Source: Candidatus Poribacteria bacterium (GTDB lineage Bacteria > Poribacteria > WGA-4E > WGA-3G). Taken from it: 64,000 nucleotides of DNA. The position numbers were made by a program, and so were the translations under genes. The stretch is from the NCBI GenBank assembly GCA_022819945.1, contig JAJEGI010000005.1, positions 1-64,000 of the forward strand, read 5' to 3'. Below are positions 25,578 through 36,000 of this stretch, in pieces. The notes beneath the pieces were generated by a model. That model was not told the origin of the DNA and made no database searches. It was given only the letters and a program-made list of their open reading frames with translations. Every line of letters starts with the position of its first letter. Position 1 is the first letter of the stretch.

Positions 25578-28130
25578 ATGGAGAACCATCCTTACGCCCC
25601 GGCGGAGATAGAACCCTATTGGCAAGCCGAGTGGCAAAAAAAAGAAGCATTCAAAGTTCCAAACGATATTGAAACACTGAAAACCAAGCCGAAATTCTAC
25701 GTGCTTGGCATGTTCCCCTATACCTCAGGTGCCGGACTTCACATGGGGCACGCCAAAAACTACGTACCCACCGATGTACTCGCCAATTTCCGACGGATGC
25801 AAGGGTATCACGTGATGCACCCGATGGGATGGGATGCCTTCGGACTCCCAACTGAGCGGTACGCCGTACGTGAAAACGAACATCCAGCGCATGTTACAAA
25901 ACGGAACACAGAAACCTTTCAGCAGCAGATCCAACGCATCGGGCTCTCTTACGATTGGTCTCGCAAAATTGACACCTCTTTACCTGAATACTACAGATGG
26001 ACACAATGGATTTTCCTCCGTCTCTACGAAAAAGACTTAGCATATCTCGCCGATGTCCCGGTCAACTGGTGTCCAGCATTAGGCACCGTCCTGTCAAACG
26101 AAGAGGTAAAAGACGGTAAATACGTTGAAACCGAAGATCCCGTTGAACGCCGCCTCATGCACCAGTGGATGCTCAAAATTACCGCTTACGCTGAACGCTT
26201 GTTGGAAGACTTGGATTTGTTGGATTGGCCCGAGGGGCTCAAAGAGATGCAACGCCACTGGATCGGCAAGTCGGAAGGGGCGGATATTACTTTTAATATC
26301 AAGGATAACGATAACACTTTCACTGTTTTCACGACGCGCCCAGACACGCTTTTCGGGGCGACCTATTGCGTATTGGCACCTGAACATCCGCTCGTCTCCG
26401 AGATAACACACCCTGATGCCGCAGCTGCTGTTGATGCCTATGTAAAGGAAGCCACCAACAAATCTGATCTCCAACGCACAGACCTCGCCACAGAGAAGTC
26501 GGGGGTCTTCACAGGTGCCTATGCCATCAACCCTTGCAACGACACGCCTATCCCGATCTGGGTCGCGGACTATGTTCTGATGACGTACGGCACAGGTGCC
26601 ATCATGGCAGTGCCCGGACATGACGAACGCGATCACGAATTCGCATCAACTTTCCGTATTCCGATCCTCGAAGTTATCAAAGGCGGTGAAAAGCCGATTG
26701 AAGAGGCACCTTTTGAAGGAGACGGGGTCTGCGTCAATTCCGGTTTCCTCAACGGTCTGCAGGTTGCTGAGGCGAAAGAGAAGATGATCGCTTGGCTTGA
26801 AAGTCAGGAAAAAGGGGAGCGTCAGGTGCAATACCGTCTAAGGGACTGGCTCTTCTCGCGGCAACGGTATTGGGGTGAACCCTTCCCGCTGGCACACCTT
26901 GCGGATGGAACTATTGTACAACTGCCAGACGAAGCACTACCCGTTGAACTGCCACCGATCGATGCCTATAAACCCACAGAAGACGGTAAACCGCCACTCG
27001 CCCGCGCCGATGAAAAGTGGTTAAAAGTGACACTACCTGACGGCAGAATCGCCACGCGGGAGACGAACATTATGCCACAGTGGGCAGGCTCCTGCTGGTA
27101 TTATCTCCGCTTCCTCGACGCACACAATACCGAGGCACCCTTTGATACCGCGCTTGAACAGTACTGGATGCCCGTAGACCTCTACATGGGCGGTGCCGAG
27201 CACGCCGTCTTGCACCTGCTCTATGCCCGTTTCTGGCATAAAGTTCTATACGATTCCGGGTTGGTTTCGACGCAGGAACCCTTCCAAGGCTTGGTGAATC
27301 AAGGAACAATCCTCGCAGAGTCGTACCAGGACGATGCTGGCAAATACTACTATCCGCACGAAGTTGAGCAGGACGATGGGAAAGCGGTTGCCAAAGTCTC
27401 TGGCGTACCGCTCCAAACGCAGATGGAGAAGATGTCTAAATCCCGCTTTAACGTCATCAACCCGAGCGACGTTATTGACAATTACGGCGCGGATGCACTC
27501 CGTCTCTATCTACTGTTTATCGGGCCGGTCACAGCGAGTACACCGTGGCAGGACGCAGGTGTAGAGGGTGTCTATCGGTTCCTTCAACGCATCTGGCGAC
27601 TTGTGATTGATGAAGAGAGTGGCGAACTCAGCGAGAAGTTGACAGATACTGCCGGCACAACAGAACCGGAACTCTGGCGCGAACTCCATAAGACCATCAA
27701 ACAGGTAACCGAAGATACCGAATCCATTGACAAGATGAACACGGCAATTAGCCAGATGATGATCTTTGTTAACACCGCCACGCAGAAGAAAACGCTACCG
27801 AAGGAGAGCTTGAGAATCTTCCTACATCTGCTCGCACCTTACGCACCGCACCTCGCGCAGGAATTGTGGCATCGTCTCGGTGAAACAAGCTTCATCGCAC
27901 ACGAGCAGTGGCCCACACACGACGAAGCCGTACTTGAAAGTGCTACCGTAACCATCATCGCACAAGTCAATGGGAAACTTCGCAATAGACTCCAACTGCC
28001 TGCCGATGCGACTGATAAAGAGATTGAAGCAGCCGCACTCGCAGATGAACGGGTTCAGCGATTTATTGAAGGAAAATCGGTTCGCAAAGTCATCGTCGTC
28101 CCGAATCGACTCATCAATATCGTTGTTTAA
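25578..28130 (+). CDS. leuS: Leucyl-tRNA synthetase
   Basis: About 850 residues, full length. Class I signatures are intact: HIGH box as HMGHAKNY near residue 50 and KMSKS as KMSKSRFNV near 620. The CP1 editing domain (FTTRPDTLFGATYCVLAPEHPL, GTGAIMAVPGHDERD) is present, so proofreading should work. The C-terminal anticodon and VNGKLR domains are complete. The start at 25578 (MENHPYAP) follows GGAGACGAACGCGAC; the 21 codons upstream overlap the promoter. A MITE sits directly after the stop. Confidence 0.97.
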   Translation: MENHPYAPAEIEPYWQAEWQKKEAFKVPNDIETLKTKPKFYVLGMFPYTSGAGLHMGHAKNYVPTDVLANFRRMQGYHVMHPMGWDAFGLPTERYAVRENEHPAHVTKRNTETFQQQIQRIGLSYDWSRKIDTSLPEYYRWTQWIFLRLYEKDLAYLADVPVNWCPALGTVLSNEEVKDGKYVETEDPVERRLMHQWMLKITAYAERLLEDLDLLDWPEGLKEMQRHWIGKSEGADITFNIKDNDNTFTVFTTRPDTLFGATYCVLAPEHPLVSEITHPDAAAAVDAYVKEATNKSDLQRTDLATEKSGVFTGAYAINPCNDTPIPIWVADYVLMTYGTGAIMAVPGHDERDHEFASTFRIPILEVIKGGEKPIEEAPFEGDGVCVNSGFLNGLQVAEAKEKMIAWLESQEKGERQVQYRLRDWLFSRQRYWGEPFPLAHLADGTIVQLPDEALPVELPPIDAYKPTEDGKPPLARADEKWLKVTLPDGRIATRETNIMPQWAGSCWYYLRFLDAHNTEAPFDTALEQYWMPVDLYMGGAEHAVLHLLYARFWHKVLYDSGLVSTQEPFQGLVNQGTILAESYQDDAGKYYYPHEVEQDDGKAVAKVSGVPLQTQMEKMSKSRFNVINPSDVIDNYGADALRLYLLFIGPVTASTPWQDAGVEGVYRFLQRIWRLVIDEESGELSEKLTDTAGTTEPELWRELHKTIKQVTEDTESIDKMNTAISQMMIFVNTATQKKTLPKESLRIFLHLLAPYAPHLAQELWHRLGETSFIAHEQWPTHDEAVLESATVTIIAQVNGKLRNRLQLPADATDKEIEAAALADERVQRFIEGKSVRKVIVVPNRLINIVV

Positions 28131-28456
28131 TAGTTCAGGACTTACGCATGCCGCTCTTTTGTACCACAAACTTTCCAGTTTTGCGGCGTACTCGCCCAGA
28201 TGCGAAGTGCATCGTGCTACCAGAACGCTGTGTTTTCAGACAAATTTCATCTAACAGAACCACTTACAGTCAAAATTGCGTAAGTCCTGTAGTTGTTAGT
28301 TATCAGTTAAGAGCCGCGTTCTAACAACTCACTTCCGTTGGCGTCCGCCAACAGGATTCACGCACAGCGGCGATAAAGGGTTTCCTCACTATCAACGGAT
28401 GAACCTCGCAAAGACAGGTGGAACACCATAACAAAAACATCCAAAGAGGTAGACGT
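28131..28456. other. Intergenic region occupied by a MITE
   Basis: Between leuS and the propeller gene the first half is a 154-bp MITE. The remainder holds TTAGTTATCAGTTAAGAG-type filler repeats and the leader of the next gene. Confidence 0.6.
28136..28289. mobile_element. 154-bp MITE with 13-bp perfect inverted ends and 5-bp target duplication
   Basis: CAGGACTTACGCA (28136-28148) and its exact complement TGCGTAAGTCCTG (28277-28289) bound a noncoding 154-bp unit. It is flanked by TAGTT on both sides (28131-28135 and 28290-28294), a clear target duplication. It inserted one base past the leuS stop. The interior includes TTTTGCGGCGTACTCGCCC, a word also present at 32636 and 32731. Its mobilising transposase is not in the window. 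Confidence 0.8.
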
Positions 28457-29482
28457 ATGCATATCATACGCGTGATGAGCGTATTTATATTAGTTACCAC
28501 GGTAGGTAGCGTTGTGTGTGCAGAGGATAGTGCAGGGAAACTCGTCTTTGCCATCCGTGAGCCGTTTATGAATGAAGACGGTTTCCGAGCAACAACACAG
28601 GCATTAGAGAGAGGTAGAGATACAGAAAAGTGGTGGGAATTCTATCAGTATAACATCTGTACGATGAACCCGGACGGTACGGGTTTCCACCGACTGACTG
28701 ACGATGCGGTTTCGCGCAGTCCAAGATGGTCCCCCGATGGCGAACGGATTGCTTACCTATCTGGGATGGATGAAGCAAAATCGTTATATGTGATGTGGGC
28801 GGATGGTACCAAGAAAAAGCGACTCATCAAAAGACAGTATGGCATTCATGATTTCTGGTGGTCTCCGTTAAGTCACGCCCTTCTGGTTGTCGTTGAGATT
28901 GACCGTCCGAAAGATCGACTGGAAAATTGGGAAGTAACACTTGATGGAAAAATAAAGCGGTGGCGGAGCGAGCAGTGGGCAAAAGGATGGCTACATTGGG
29001 ACGCGAAAGGCGAAAAGGTTAAAGAACCGAAACGGAGAGTACTTGAAGTGTTGCCAAAGGGAACAAACTGGCCCGAGTGGTCACCAGACCGCAAATGGAT
29101 CGCGTTTAATACCGACGGACACCTCGCACTTGCAGAACCGGAGGTCGTCAGTATGAGTAGGAAATGGTTTCTCCAACGCGACGAGCCGCCGTGTAGACGC
29201 ATTGAAGAGTGGTCGCCAGATGGCAAACAACTTCTGTTTTATGTGTCAGGCGATATCTGCATTGCCACTGTAGAGCAGGGACGCTTTAAAAAGTATCAGA
29301 ACCTGAGTCTCTATCCAGGACGCGACGCAACATGGAGCCCGGACGGAAAACAGGTTGCGTTTATCGGTGCCAATTTGGACAGACGACGCACCAGTGAAAT
29401 CTTCATCTTAGATATTGAAACCAGCAAAATGCAGCAGATAACCTCAACGACTTACGATTATTTTGACTTACATTGGCGATAA
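28457..29482 (+). CDS. Secreted TolB-like beta-propeller protein
   Basis: About 341 residues. A signal peptide (IIRVMSVFILVTTVGSVVCA) is followed by WD40/PD40-type blades, each with the signature W-SPDG: SPRWSPDGERIAYLSG, WPEWSPDRKWIAFN, IEEWSPDGKQLLFY and ATWSPDGKQVAFIG. Such TolB-like domains act in the periplasm in protein-protein contacts or as lid domains of peptidases; no peptidase is fused here. The start at 28457 follows AAGAGG. It runs up to the RNase J gene, with a 7-nt gap. Confidence 0.85.
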   Translation: MHIIRVMSVFILVTTVGSVVCAEDSAGKLVFAIREPFMNEDGFRATTQALERGRDTEKWWEFYQYNICTMNPDGTGFHRLTDDAVSRSPRWSPDGERIAYLSGMDEAKSLYVMWADGTKKKRLIKRQYGIHDFWWSPLSHALLVVVEIDRPKDRLENWEVTLDGKIKRWRSEQWAKGWLHWDAKGEKVKEPKRRVLEVLPKGTNWPEWSPDRKWIAFNTDGHLALAEPEVVSMSRKWFLQRDEPPCRRIEEWSPDGKQLLFYVSGDICIATVEQGRFKKYQNLSLYPGRDATWSPDGKQVAFIGANLDRRRTSEIFILDIETSKMQQITSTTYDYFDLHWR

Positions 29483-29489
29483 CTACTTT

Positions 29490-31256
29490 ATGACAAATTC
29501 TACACTTGCTAACGGAAACGTTTCGATCATTCCATTGGGAGGCTTAGGTGAATTTGGGCTTAACATGATGGTGTACGAAACCGAGAATGACCTGATCGTC
29601 ATCGATACCGGTTTCATGCTCCCAAATGCAGATATGCCCGGCGTTGATCTGATATTCCCAGATATCCACTATCTAATTGAACGAAAAGAGAAGATCCGAG
29701 GGATCCTCCTAACCCATGGACACGAAGACCACATCGGTGCTTTAGCTTATGTTTTACGGCAGTTAGATGTACCCGTTTACGGTACGCAGCTGACGCTCGC
29801 AATTGCAAGCGGTCGATTGCGTGAATATGGTGTCCTCGGCAAAGCACAACTCAATACGATTGTTCCGAGTGATACAGTCGAATTGGGTGATTTCTCCGCC
29901 GAATTCATCCACGTTACACACAGTATCCCGGATTCCGTAGCAATCGCGCTTCGCACACCGATCGGCGTTATCGTCCATACCGGTGATTTCAAGTTTGACA
30001 TGACACCTGTCGATGGCAAACTCAGTGACGTTCAGACGCTGGCGCGTTTAGGGGCGGAAGGTGTGCTAATGCTCATCTCCGACAGCACAAATGCAGAACG
30101 TCCCGGGCAGACCCCCTCCGAACGGAGTATCTATGATACGATAGACCACATTTTTCAGAGGACCGAACAGAAGTTATTTCTTTGCACTTTTTCTTCAAGT
30201 CTTCACCGTATCCAACAATTCATCGATCTGGCAAATAGACATCGGCGGCTTGTTGCTGTCAGTGGACGCTCGCTCCTGAACAATGTGCGCACCGCTTCCG
30301 AACTCGGTTACCTTCACGTAAACTCGGACTATCTCATTGATGCTCGCGACGCAGCTATGTTCAAACCGCACGAGGTCATGGTTTTAAGCACCGGCAGCCA
30401 AGGCGAACCGCGCTCCGCCATGGCACTGATGGCACTTGATAACCACCCGTTTTTGAAGGTAGAACAAGGGGATACCGTCGTCATCTCTGCCCGAATTATT
30501 CCGGGCAACGAAAAGGCTATCGGGAATGTCGTGAACCATCTGCTCAGACGTGGCGCGAGGATATACCACGAACGGAATGCGGATGTCCACGTTTCAGGAC
30601 ACGGGTCCAGTGAAGACCTGAAATTGATGCTTAATCTCCTGCAGCCTAAGTTTTTTATGCCGATGCACGGTGAATATCAAAACCTTGTGCGACACGCCGA
30701 ACTCGCCGAATCTGTCGGCATTCCGAGTCAAAACATCACAGTCGCCGAAGATGGGGAACTGATTCACTTGACACCTGAGACGTGTGAAGTTTTTGGACGC
30801 GAGGGACGTTCTGGACGCGTGCTTGTTGATGGCAAACCCGAAATTGAACTTGAAGATATTGTCCTCCGCGACCGCATCCAACTTTCGGAAGACGGCATCG
30901 TCATCCCTGTTATTGTCCTACACAGCGATACAGGTGATGGCAGTCAGCAAAAGGACATTGGGGCGGACGAAACATCAGCAACTGCCGACACTCCGACAGC
31001 CGATACCGACGCTAAAACAGGACTCAACGCCGGAGAGATAGAGATTATCTCACGTGGGTTTGTCTACATGGACAAATCGGAAGAACTCATAGAAGAAGCG
31101 AAAGAGATTACGCGGCGGGTCATCGAAAATCTGAGCGATGAACAGAAACACGAAACGGAGGTCGTCCAAGATGAAGTCCGAGGCGCGCTCCGCCGGTTTT
31201 TCTCGAAACAGATGCAACGGACACCCATCATCTTCCCCGTCGTTATGCGGGTTTGA
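29490..31256 (+). CDS. rnj: Ribonuclease J
   Basis: 588 residues. The metallo-beta-lactamase core has LLTHGHEDHIGAL (HxHxDH), and the beta-CASP motifs follow (SDSTNAERPGQTPSE, STGSQGEPRSAMA, VHVSGHGSSEDLKLML). This is the conserved RNase J arrangement with 5'-3' exo- and endonuclease activity on RNA. A low-complexity insert (about residues 485-510, rich in Asp/Ala/Thr) interrupts the C-terminal domain. The start is MTNSTLANG at 29490. It begins 7 nt after the propeller gene. Confidence 0.95.
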   Translation: MTNSTLANGNVSIIPLGGLGEFGLNMMVYETENDLIVIDTGFMLPNADMPGVDLIFPDIHYLIERKEKIRGILLTHGHEDHIGALAYVLRQLDVPVYGTQLTLAIASGRLREYGVLGKAQLNTIVPSDTVELGDFSAEFIHVTHSIPDSVAIALRTPIGVIVHTGDFKFDMTPVDGKLSDVQTLARLGAEGVLMLISDSTNAERPGQTPSERSIYDTIDHIFQRTEQKLFLCTFSSSLHRIQQFIDLANRHRRLVAVSGRSLLNNVRTASELGYLHVNSDYLIDARDAAMFKPHEVMVLSTGSQGEPRSAMALMALDNHPFLKVEQGDTVVISARIIPGNEKAIGNVVNHLLRRGARIYHERNADVHVSGHGSSEDLKLMLNLLQPKFFMPMHGEYQNLVRHAELAESVGIPSQNITVAEDGELIHLTPETCEVFGREGRSGRVLVDGKPEIELEDIVLRDRIQLSEDGIVIPVIVLHSDTGDGSQQKDIGADETSATADTPTADTDAKTGLNAGEIEIISRGFVYMDKSEELIEEAKEITRRVIENLSDEQKHETEVVQDEVRGALRRFFSKQMQRTPIIFPVVMRV

Positions 31257-31283
31257 TAATAGTTATTAGTTATCAGTTGTCGG

Positions 31284-31309
31284 TTTGCCTCGCAGTGAGA
31301 GTTAAAGAG
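31284..31309 (+). repeat. 26-bp dispersed repeat, exact inverted copy at 54482-54507
   Basis: TTTGCCTCGCAGTGAGAGTT and the following six bases recur exactly on the other strand at 54482-54507. There the unit forms one arm of a long inverted repeat. It is noncoding in both places. Confidence 0.7.
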
Positions 31310-31434
31310 GACTCTGTAACAATTCACCATTTCCTGGAGTACTCCGAGTTTAGGAAGATTGTTACAAAAGTATTTCTTAACCGAAAATTGGTAACTGACG
31401 ACTGACAACTACTTAAAGAAAGGAATAAATTAAA

Positions 31435-32583
31435 TTGAAATCATTCACATTTATCGTGGCGATTGCCACCTTGATAGTAGGGTTCTCTGCCTGTGAGCGG
31501 ATTCCCGATATTACGCAGCCTACCACACCTGAAACAGAAGATAAAAGCGGCGAGATTTCCATCGGCGTTGTTTTGCCCCTGACAGGACACTTGGCTTCTA
31601 CGGGTGAACGCATGAAGCAAGGTATGGAATTCGCGCTTGATGAAATTAACAACACACAACTCAACGGGACAAAACTCAAGTTTATCATTGAGGACGATAC
31701 GAGTACCCCAGAAGGTGCGGTTGCTGCTTTCAATAAACTGATTCACGAAGATGACGTATCTGTTATTATCGGTCCCGCGTCGTCAAGTGCGACACAGGCG
31801 GCATTTCCAGTCGCACAAGAAAATCAGGTCGTGGCAATTAGTCCCACATCGGGTGCCCGGGGTCTTAGCGCGATCGGTGATTTCGTCTTCCGTGTCCCGC
31901 TTGCGACAAATATCGTGGCACTTCAAGGTGTTGAGGTAACACACGCGAAACTCGGTTATCAACAGGTCGCTACAATGTATAACGAAACCGACCTCTTCTC
32001 CACGGATCGGGACGCAGCATTGCAGGAAGCCTTCACTACGATTGATGTTGAAGTACTAACCACGGAAGTTTTCCAGAACGGTGATACCGATTTCTCGGCG
32101 CAATTGACTCAGATAAAGGCGTTGGAACCCGATGCTATCTTTGTCTCTGCGTTGCCACCCGAAAAACCAGGAATACTGATTCAAGCCAGCGAACTCGGTA
32201 TAACGGCTCCTATTATTATGAGTTCATTAACCAGTGTTGATGTCCAAGCCGCCGGTGCCGCCGCTGAAGGGGCAATCACTTTTATCGGTTGGCTTAGCAC
32301 CGATGACACACCCGGAAATCAGACGTTTGTGCAAAATTACAATATGACCTACGGCATGATACCAGATGTCTTTGCCGTAGCATCGTATACCTCCGTCTAT
32401 ATTTTAGCAGAGGCGATTAAGAATGCACAAGCAACCGATGCGATTTCAATCCGAGATGCACTGGCAAATATCAGCAACCTTGACACAGTTTTTGGCAAGT
32501 TCTCTTTCAATGCCGACGGGGACGCTATCTATGAAGAAAAGGCATTGATCGTAAAAGGCGGCATGTTGCAACCGTTTGAGTAA
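31435..32583 (+). CDS. ABC transporter substrate-binding lipoprotein (branched-chain amino acid type)
   Basis: 382 residues with TTG start and AAAGGA upstream. A lipoprotein signal ends LIVGFSAC at residues 14-21, so Cys21 is the predicted lipidated residue. The mature protein is a type I periplasmic binding fold (ISIGVVLPLTGHLASTGERMKQGMEFALDEIN, then VIIGPASSSATQA and TSGARGLS), as in LivJ. No permease or ATPase genes are adjacent, so transport partners must be elsewhere or it may act as a sensor. Confidence 0.9.
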   Translation: MKSFTFIVAIATLIVGFSACERIPDITQPTTPETEDKSGEISIGVVLPLTGHLASTGERMKQGMEFALDEINNTQLNGTKLKFIIEDDTSTPEGAVAAFNKLIHEDDVSVIIGPASSSATQAAFPVAQENQVVAISPTSGARGLSAIGDFVFRVPLATNIVALQGVEVTHAKLGYQQVATMYNETDLFSTDRDAALQEAFTTIDVEVLTTEVFQNGDTDFSAQLTQIKALEPDAIFVSALPPEKPGILIQASELGITAPIIMSSLTSVDVQAAGAAAEGAITFIGWLSTDDTPGNQTFVQNYNMTYGMIPDVFAVASYTSVYILAEAIKNAQATDAISIRDALANISNLDTVFGKFSFNADGDAIYEEKALIVKGGMLQPFE

Positions 32584-32720
32584 TCTTACCAGGTCCGGTA
32601 GGGTTTTTGCTGGGGTGTTTCTTCGCGGTTTTGCGGCGTACTCGCCCAAACGTGATCTGCTTTCCAACGGCACTATGAGTATCAATTTTAAAAAAAATAA
32701 CTGTCGCGGTCCTCAGGTCC

Positions 32721-32780
32721 GGTAGGTGCGGTTTTGCGGTGTACTCACCCAAATGCGATCTGCATTCCTAACCGCACCGG
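32721..32780. repeat. Extended palindromic repeat with GTACTCACCC insert
   Basis: GGTAGGTGCGGTT and AACCGCACCGG pair at the ends, as in the short members at 12807 and 22857, but here the loop holds about 35 bp including the TTTTGCGGTGTACTCACCC word. Confidence 0.6.
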
Positions 32781-32820
32781 ATTTTACCCAGAAAATGTGA
32801 ATATCGCAAAATTCTCCTGG

Positions 32821-32897
32821 GTCGCGTAGCGACGGCATTTCTGTAGAAACGCGTATCAAGGAAACGACTAACCCCGTAGGGGTGGCATCTATGGAGA
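32821..32897. repeat. Two-hairpin dispersed repeat, second copy
   Basis: TCGCGTAGCGA and CCCCGTAGGGG, each followed by GGCAT, are joined by CTGTAGAAACGCGTATCA. It matches the layout at 21151-21232; the changed bases in the first hairpin preserve pairing. Confidence 0.65.
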
Positions 32898-33015
32898 TCA
32901 ACGGGAAAAAAGCTGCGAAACTCGGTAACCTCTTAAAACTGAATGCCACATAAATGATTGTCGGTATAAATCAGTATCTTCCGTAAAAATACCTCTAACC
33001 AACGGAAATATCACT

Positions 33016-36000
33016 ATGATAACAAAAAATAACCTTAAAGACTTACTCAAAACCTTAGACTTCACGGAGGAAGGGAACACCTTCCAAAAATCGATTGGTG
33101 AAGCCGATTTAAAAGTTGACTTTGAGAAAAAAGAAATAATTTACCCTGAAGATAAAGGGCTAAAGGTCAACGAACGACAAACCTGTAATCTCTCACAGAA
33201 CGAGAATTTTGTTGTGTTTGAGTGTGTCCATCGGTTATTGGAAAAAGGTTATAAGCCTGAACATTTAGAACTTGAACGACCCTACAGAATTGGACATAGT
33301 GCAAGCGGCGGACGTGCCGATATATTGGTTAAAGATCAAGAAAATAATCCGTTGCTAATTATTGAGTGCAAAACAGCAGGAGATGAATTTGATAAGGCAT
33401 GGGACGACACTCGTCAAGATGGAGGGCAGTTGTTTAGTTATGTCCACCAAGAGTCCCAAACCCAATACCTCTGCCTTTATGCTTCCAGTTTCTTTAAAAA
33501 TGAACTAAATTTTGAATACAAACTAATTCCGCACCTTGACAATCCGCAAATTTTATCAGAAGATACAACACAACTCTCCTTTGAAAAGGCAAGCAAAGCC
33601 GAACACCGCTTCGCCGCTTGGCGTGATACTTACAAATTGGAATTCACAGAAGTCGGTATTTTTGAAGGAAATATTCAAGCCTATCAGATCGGTAAGAACA
33701 ACTATACCCTCGCTGAGGACACCAAACCCATCGGCATTATTGAAAAAGATAGTAAATACCACGACTTCCGAACCATTTTAAGAAAGCACAATATTGCCAG
33801 ACGTGAAAACGCCTTTGAGGTACTGGTCAACCTATTTCTATGCAAATTAGTTGACGAAGAAGAAAACAAAGATAACCTCAAATTTTATTGGAACGGGCCC
33901 GCTTCCGACAACTATTTCGATTTTGTTGATAGATTGCAAAACCTCTACCAAAGAGGGATGCATAAATTCCTGAACGAAGAAATTAGTTACATCAGCCGTG
34001 AACAAATTGACGAGGCATTTTGGCCCGTTAAAAATGACCTCAACGACACTCAGAAACAAATTCAAGAATATTTTACGGAGCTTAAATTTTTCTCTAACTC
34101 TGCGTTTTCCTTTTTGGACACCCACAACAAGGATTTATTTGAAAGAAACACTGCAGTCTTGTCAGAAGTAGTGCAAATGTGGCAAGGGTTACGACTCAAA
34201 ACGGATGAACAAAACCAATTTTTGGGCGATATGTTTGAGTTCTTTCTTGACAACGGTATCAAGCAATCCGAAGGTCAGTTTTTTACACCCCTGCCGATCT
34301 GCAAATTTATTGTTGCCTCCTTGCCGCTTGCTGAAAAAATTAGAGAGAACTCCGAACCAATTAAGGCAATTGATTACGCCTGCGGCTCTGGACATTTTTT
34401 GAATGAATATGCCTATCAAATAAAACCTTTGGTTGAAACACGGAACAGAACCTTAAGCAACTACTACACCCAAATTACTGGGGTAGAAAAAGAAGATCGC
34501 TTAGCAAAAGTCGCTAAAGTTGCTGCCTATATGCACGGACAAGAGCAGATTAAGATATTAGATGCTGACGCGCTCGCTTCTCACCCCGAAATTCAGCGGG
34601 AAAGTTTTGATGTCTTGGTAGCGAATCCGCCCTTTGCAGTGGAAGGCTTTTTGCAAACCTTGAGCGACACAGACAAAAATGAGTATAAACTCATTGAAGC
34701 CACAGGTGAAAATAGCAATACCAACAACATCGAATGCTTCTTTTTAGAAAGGATTCGTCACTTAATGGCACCGGACGGTCTGGTTGGCGTAATTGTTCCC
34801 CGCAGCATTTTGTCCAATACGGAAGCGGTTCACAACCGGACGCGTGAGATTCTGTTACAATTTTTTGATATAGTGAGTATTGCCGAACTGGGAAGTGGCA
34901 CCTTTGGCAAAACCGGGACCAATACAGTTGTGCTTTTTTTAAGACGGAAAAAGCGAAAACCAGAAGCCGCCGATCATTATCGCAATCGAGTAGAAGTCTT
35001 TTTTGCAGGTGATGATGAGAGTGAAAAATATTATCAAGATCACCACCTGATAAAAGCCTATTGCGATCATATTGATGTCTCTTATGAAGAATACATTAAG
35101 CTCTTTGGCCAAACCAGTCTTGAGTCAATTACCGAACTATTAGAATACGATATTTTCAATGATTATAAGCAAACCTTTAGTCAAAGTACAGAGATAAAAA
35201 ATCTGAAAAAATCCAATGTTTTCAAGAAAAAAACGCCAACGGGACAATCGGCAGAATTAGAGCACTGTTTCATCGCTTACCTACACACTTTAGAAAAAGA
35301 AAAACTTTACTACTTTATCCTTGCACACGAGCAAGAAAACGATGTGCTAATTGTCAATGCACCAGATGCCAATAAAGAACGAAAGCAATTTTTAGGCTAC
35401 GAATGGAGTGGACGTAAAGGTGATGAGGGCATTAAATACAATGGTGGCGATACTGTCAACGACATTATCACCCCTCTGTTTGATCCAAAGGATCTAAACA
35501 ATCATGGAAAAATAAACACAGCAATCAAACAAAACTTTAACGATGGAATCGTCAATCCACTACCCGAATACTGTCAGTATGCCAAGCTCACTGATATGTT
35601 GAATTTTAGCCGCGTAGACTTTGATAAAATCATTCACTTAAACCCTCAACAGATCATTAATATTGAAACGCAATGGCCATTGGTAAAGTTGGGAGAAGTT
35701 GTAGAAACTCAATATGGATACACGGCAAAAGCAGAAGATGAAGGAGATGTAAGGTATCTAAGAATCACTGACATTACAGAAGATGGAGAATTAAAAGATA
35801 CAGACAAAAAATATATCAATCCATCAGAGCAAATTATTCAAGATTATACCTTGAACCGGAATGACATCGTTATTGCTCGAAGTGGTAGCACAGGTAGGAT
35901 GTTGTTATATAAAGGTATTGACGAACATTTAATATTTGCTTCTTATCTGGTTAGACTAAAAGTGTCAAAGAAAATATTACCCGAATATATTTTCGCTTTT

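Larger units (their letters stand above)
32584..33015. other. Repeat-rich intergenic region
   Basis: Four repeat fragments lie back to back: TTTTTGCTGGGGTGTTTCTT (32603-32622), TTTTGCGGCGTACTCGCCC (32629-32648) and a close copy TTTTGCGGTGTACTCACCC at 32732-32750 inside a GGTGCGGTT...AACCGCACC palindrome (32725-32779). The fourth is the two-hairpin repeat at 32821-32897. No coding sequence is seen. Confidence 0.6.
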
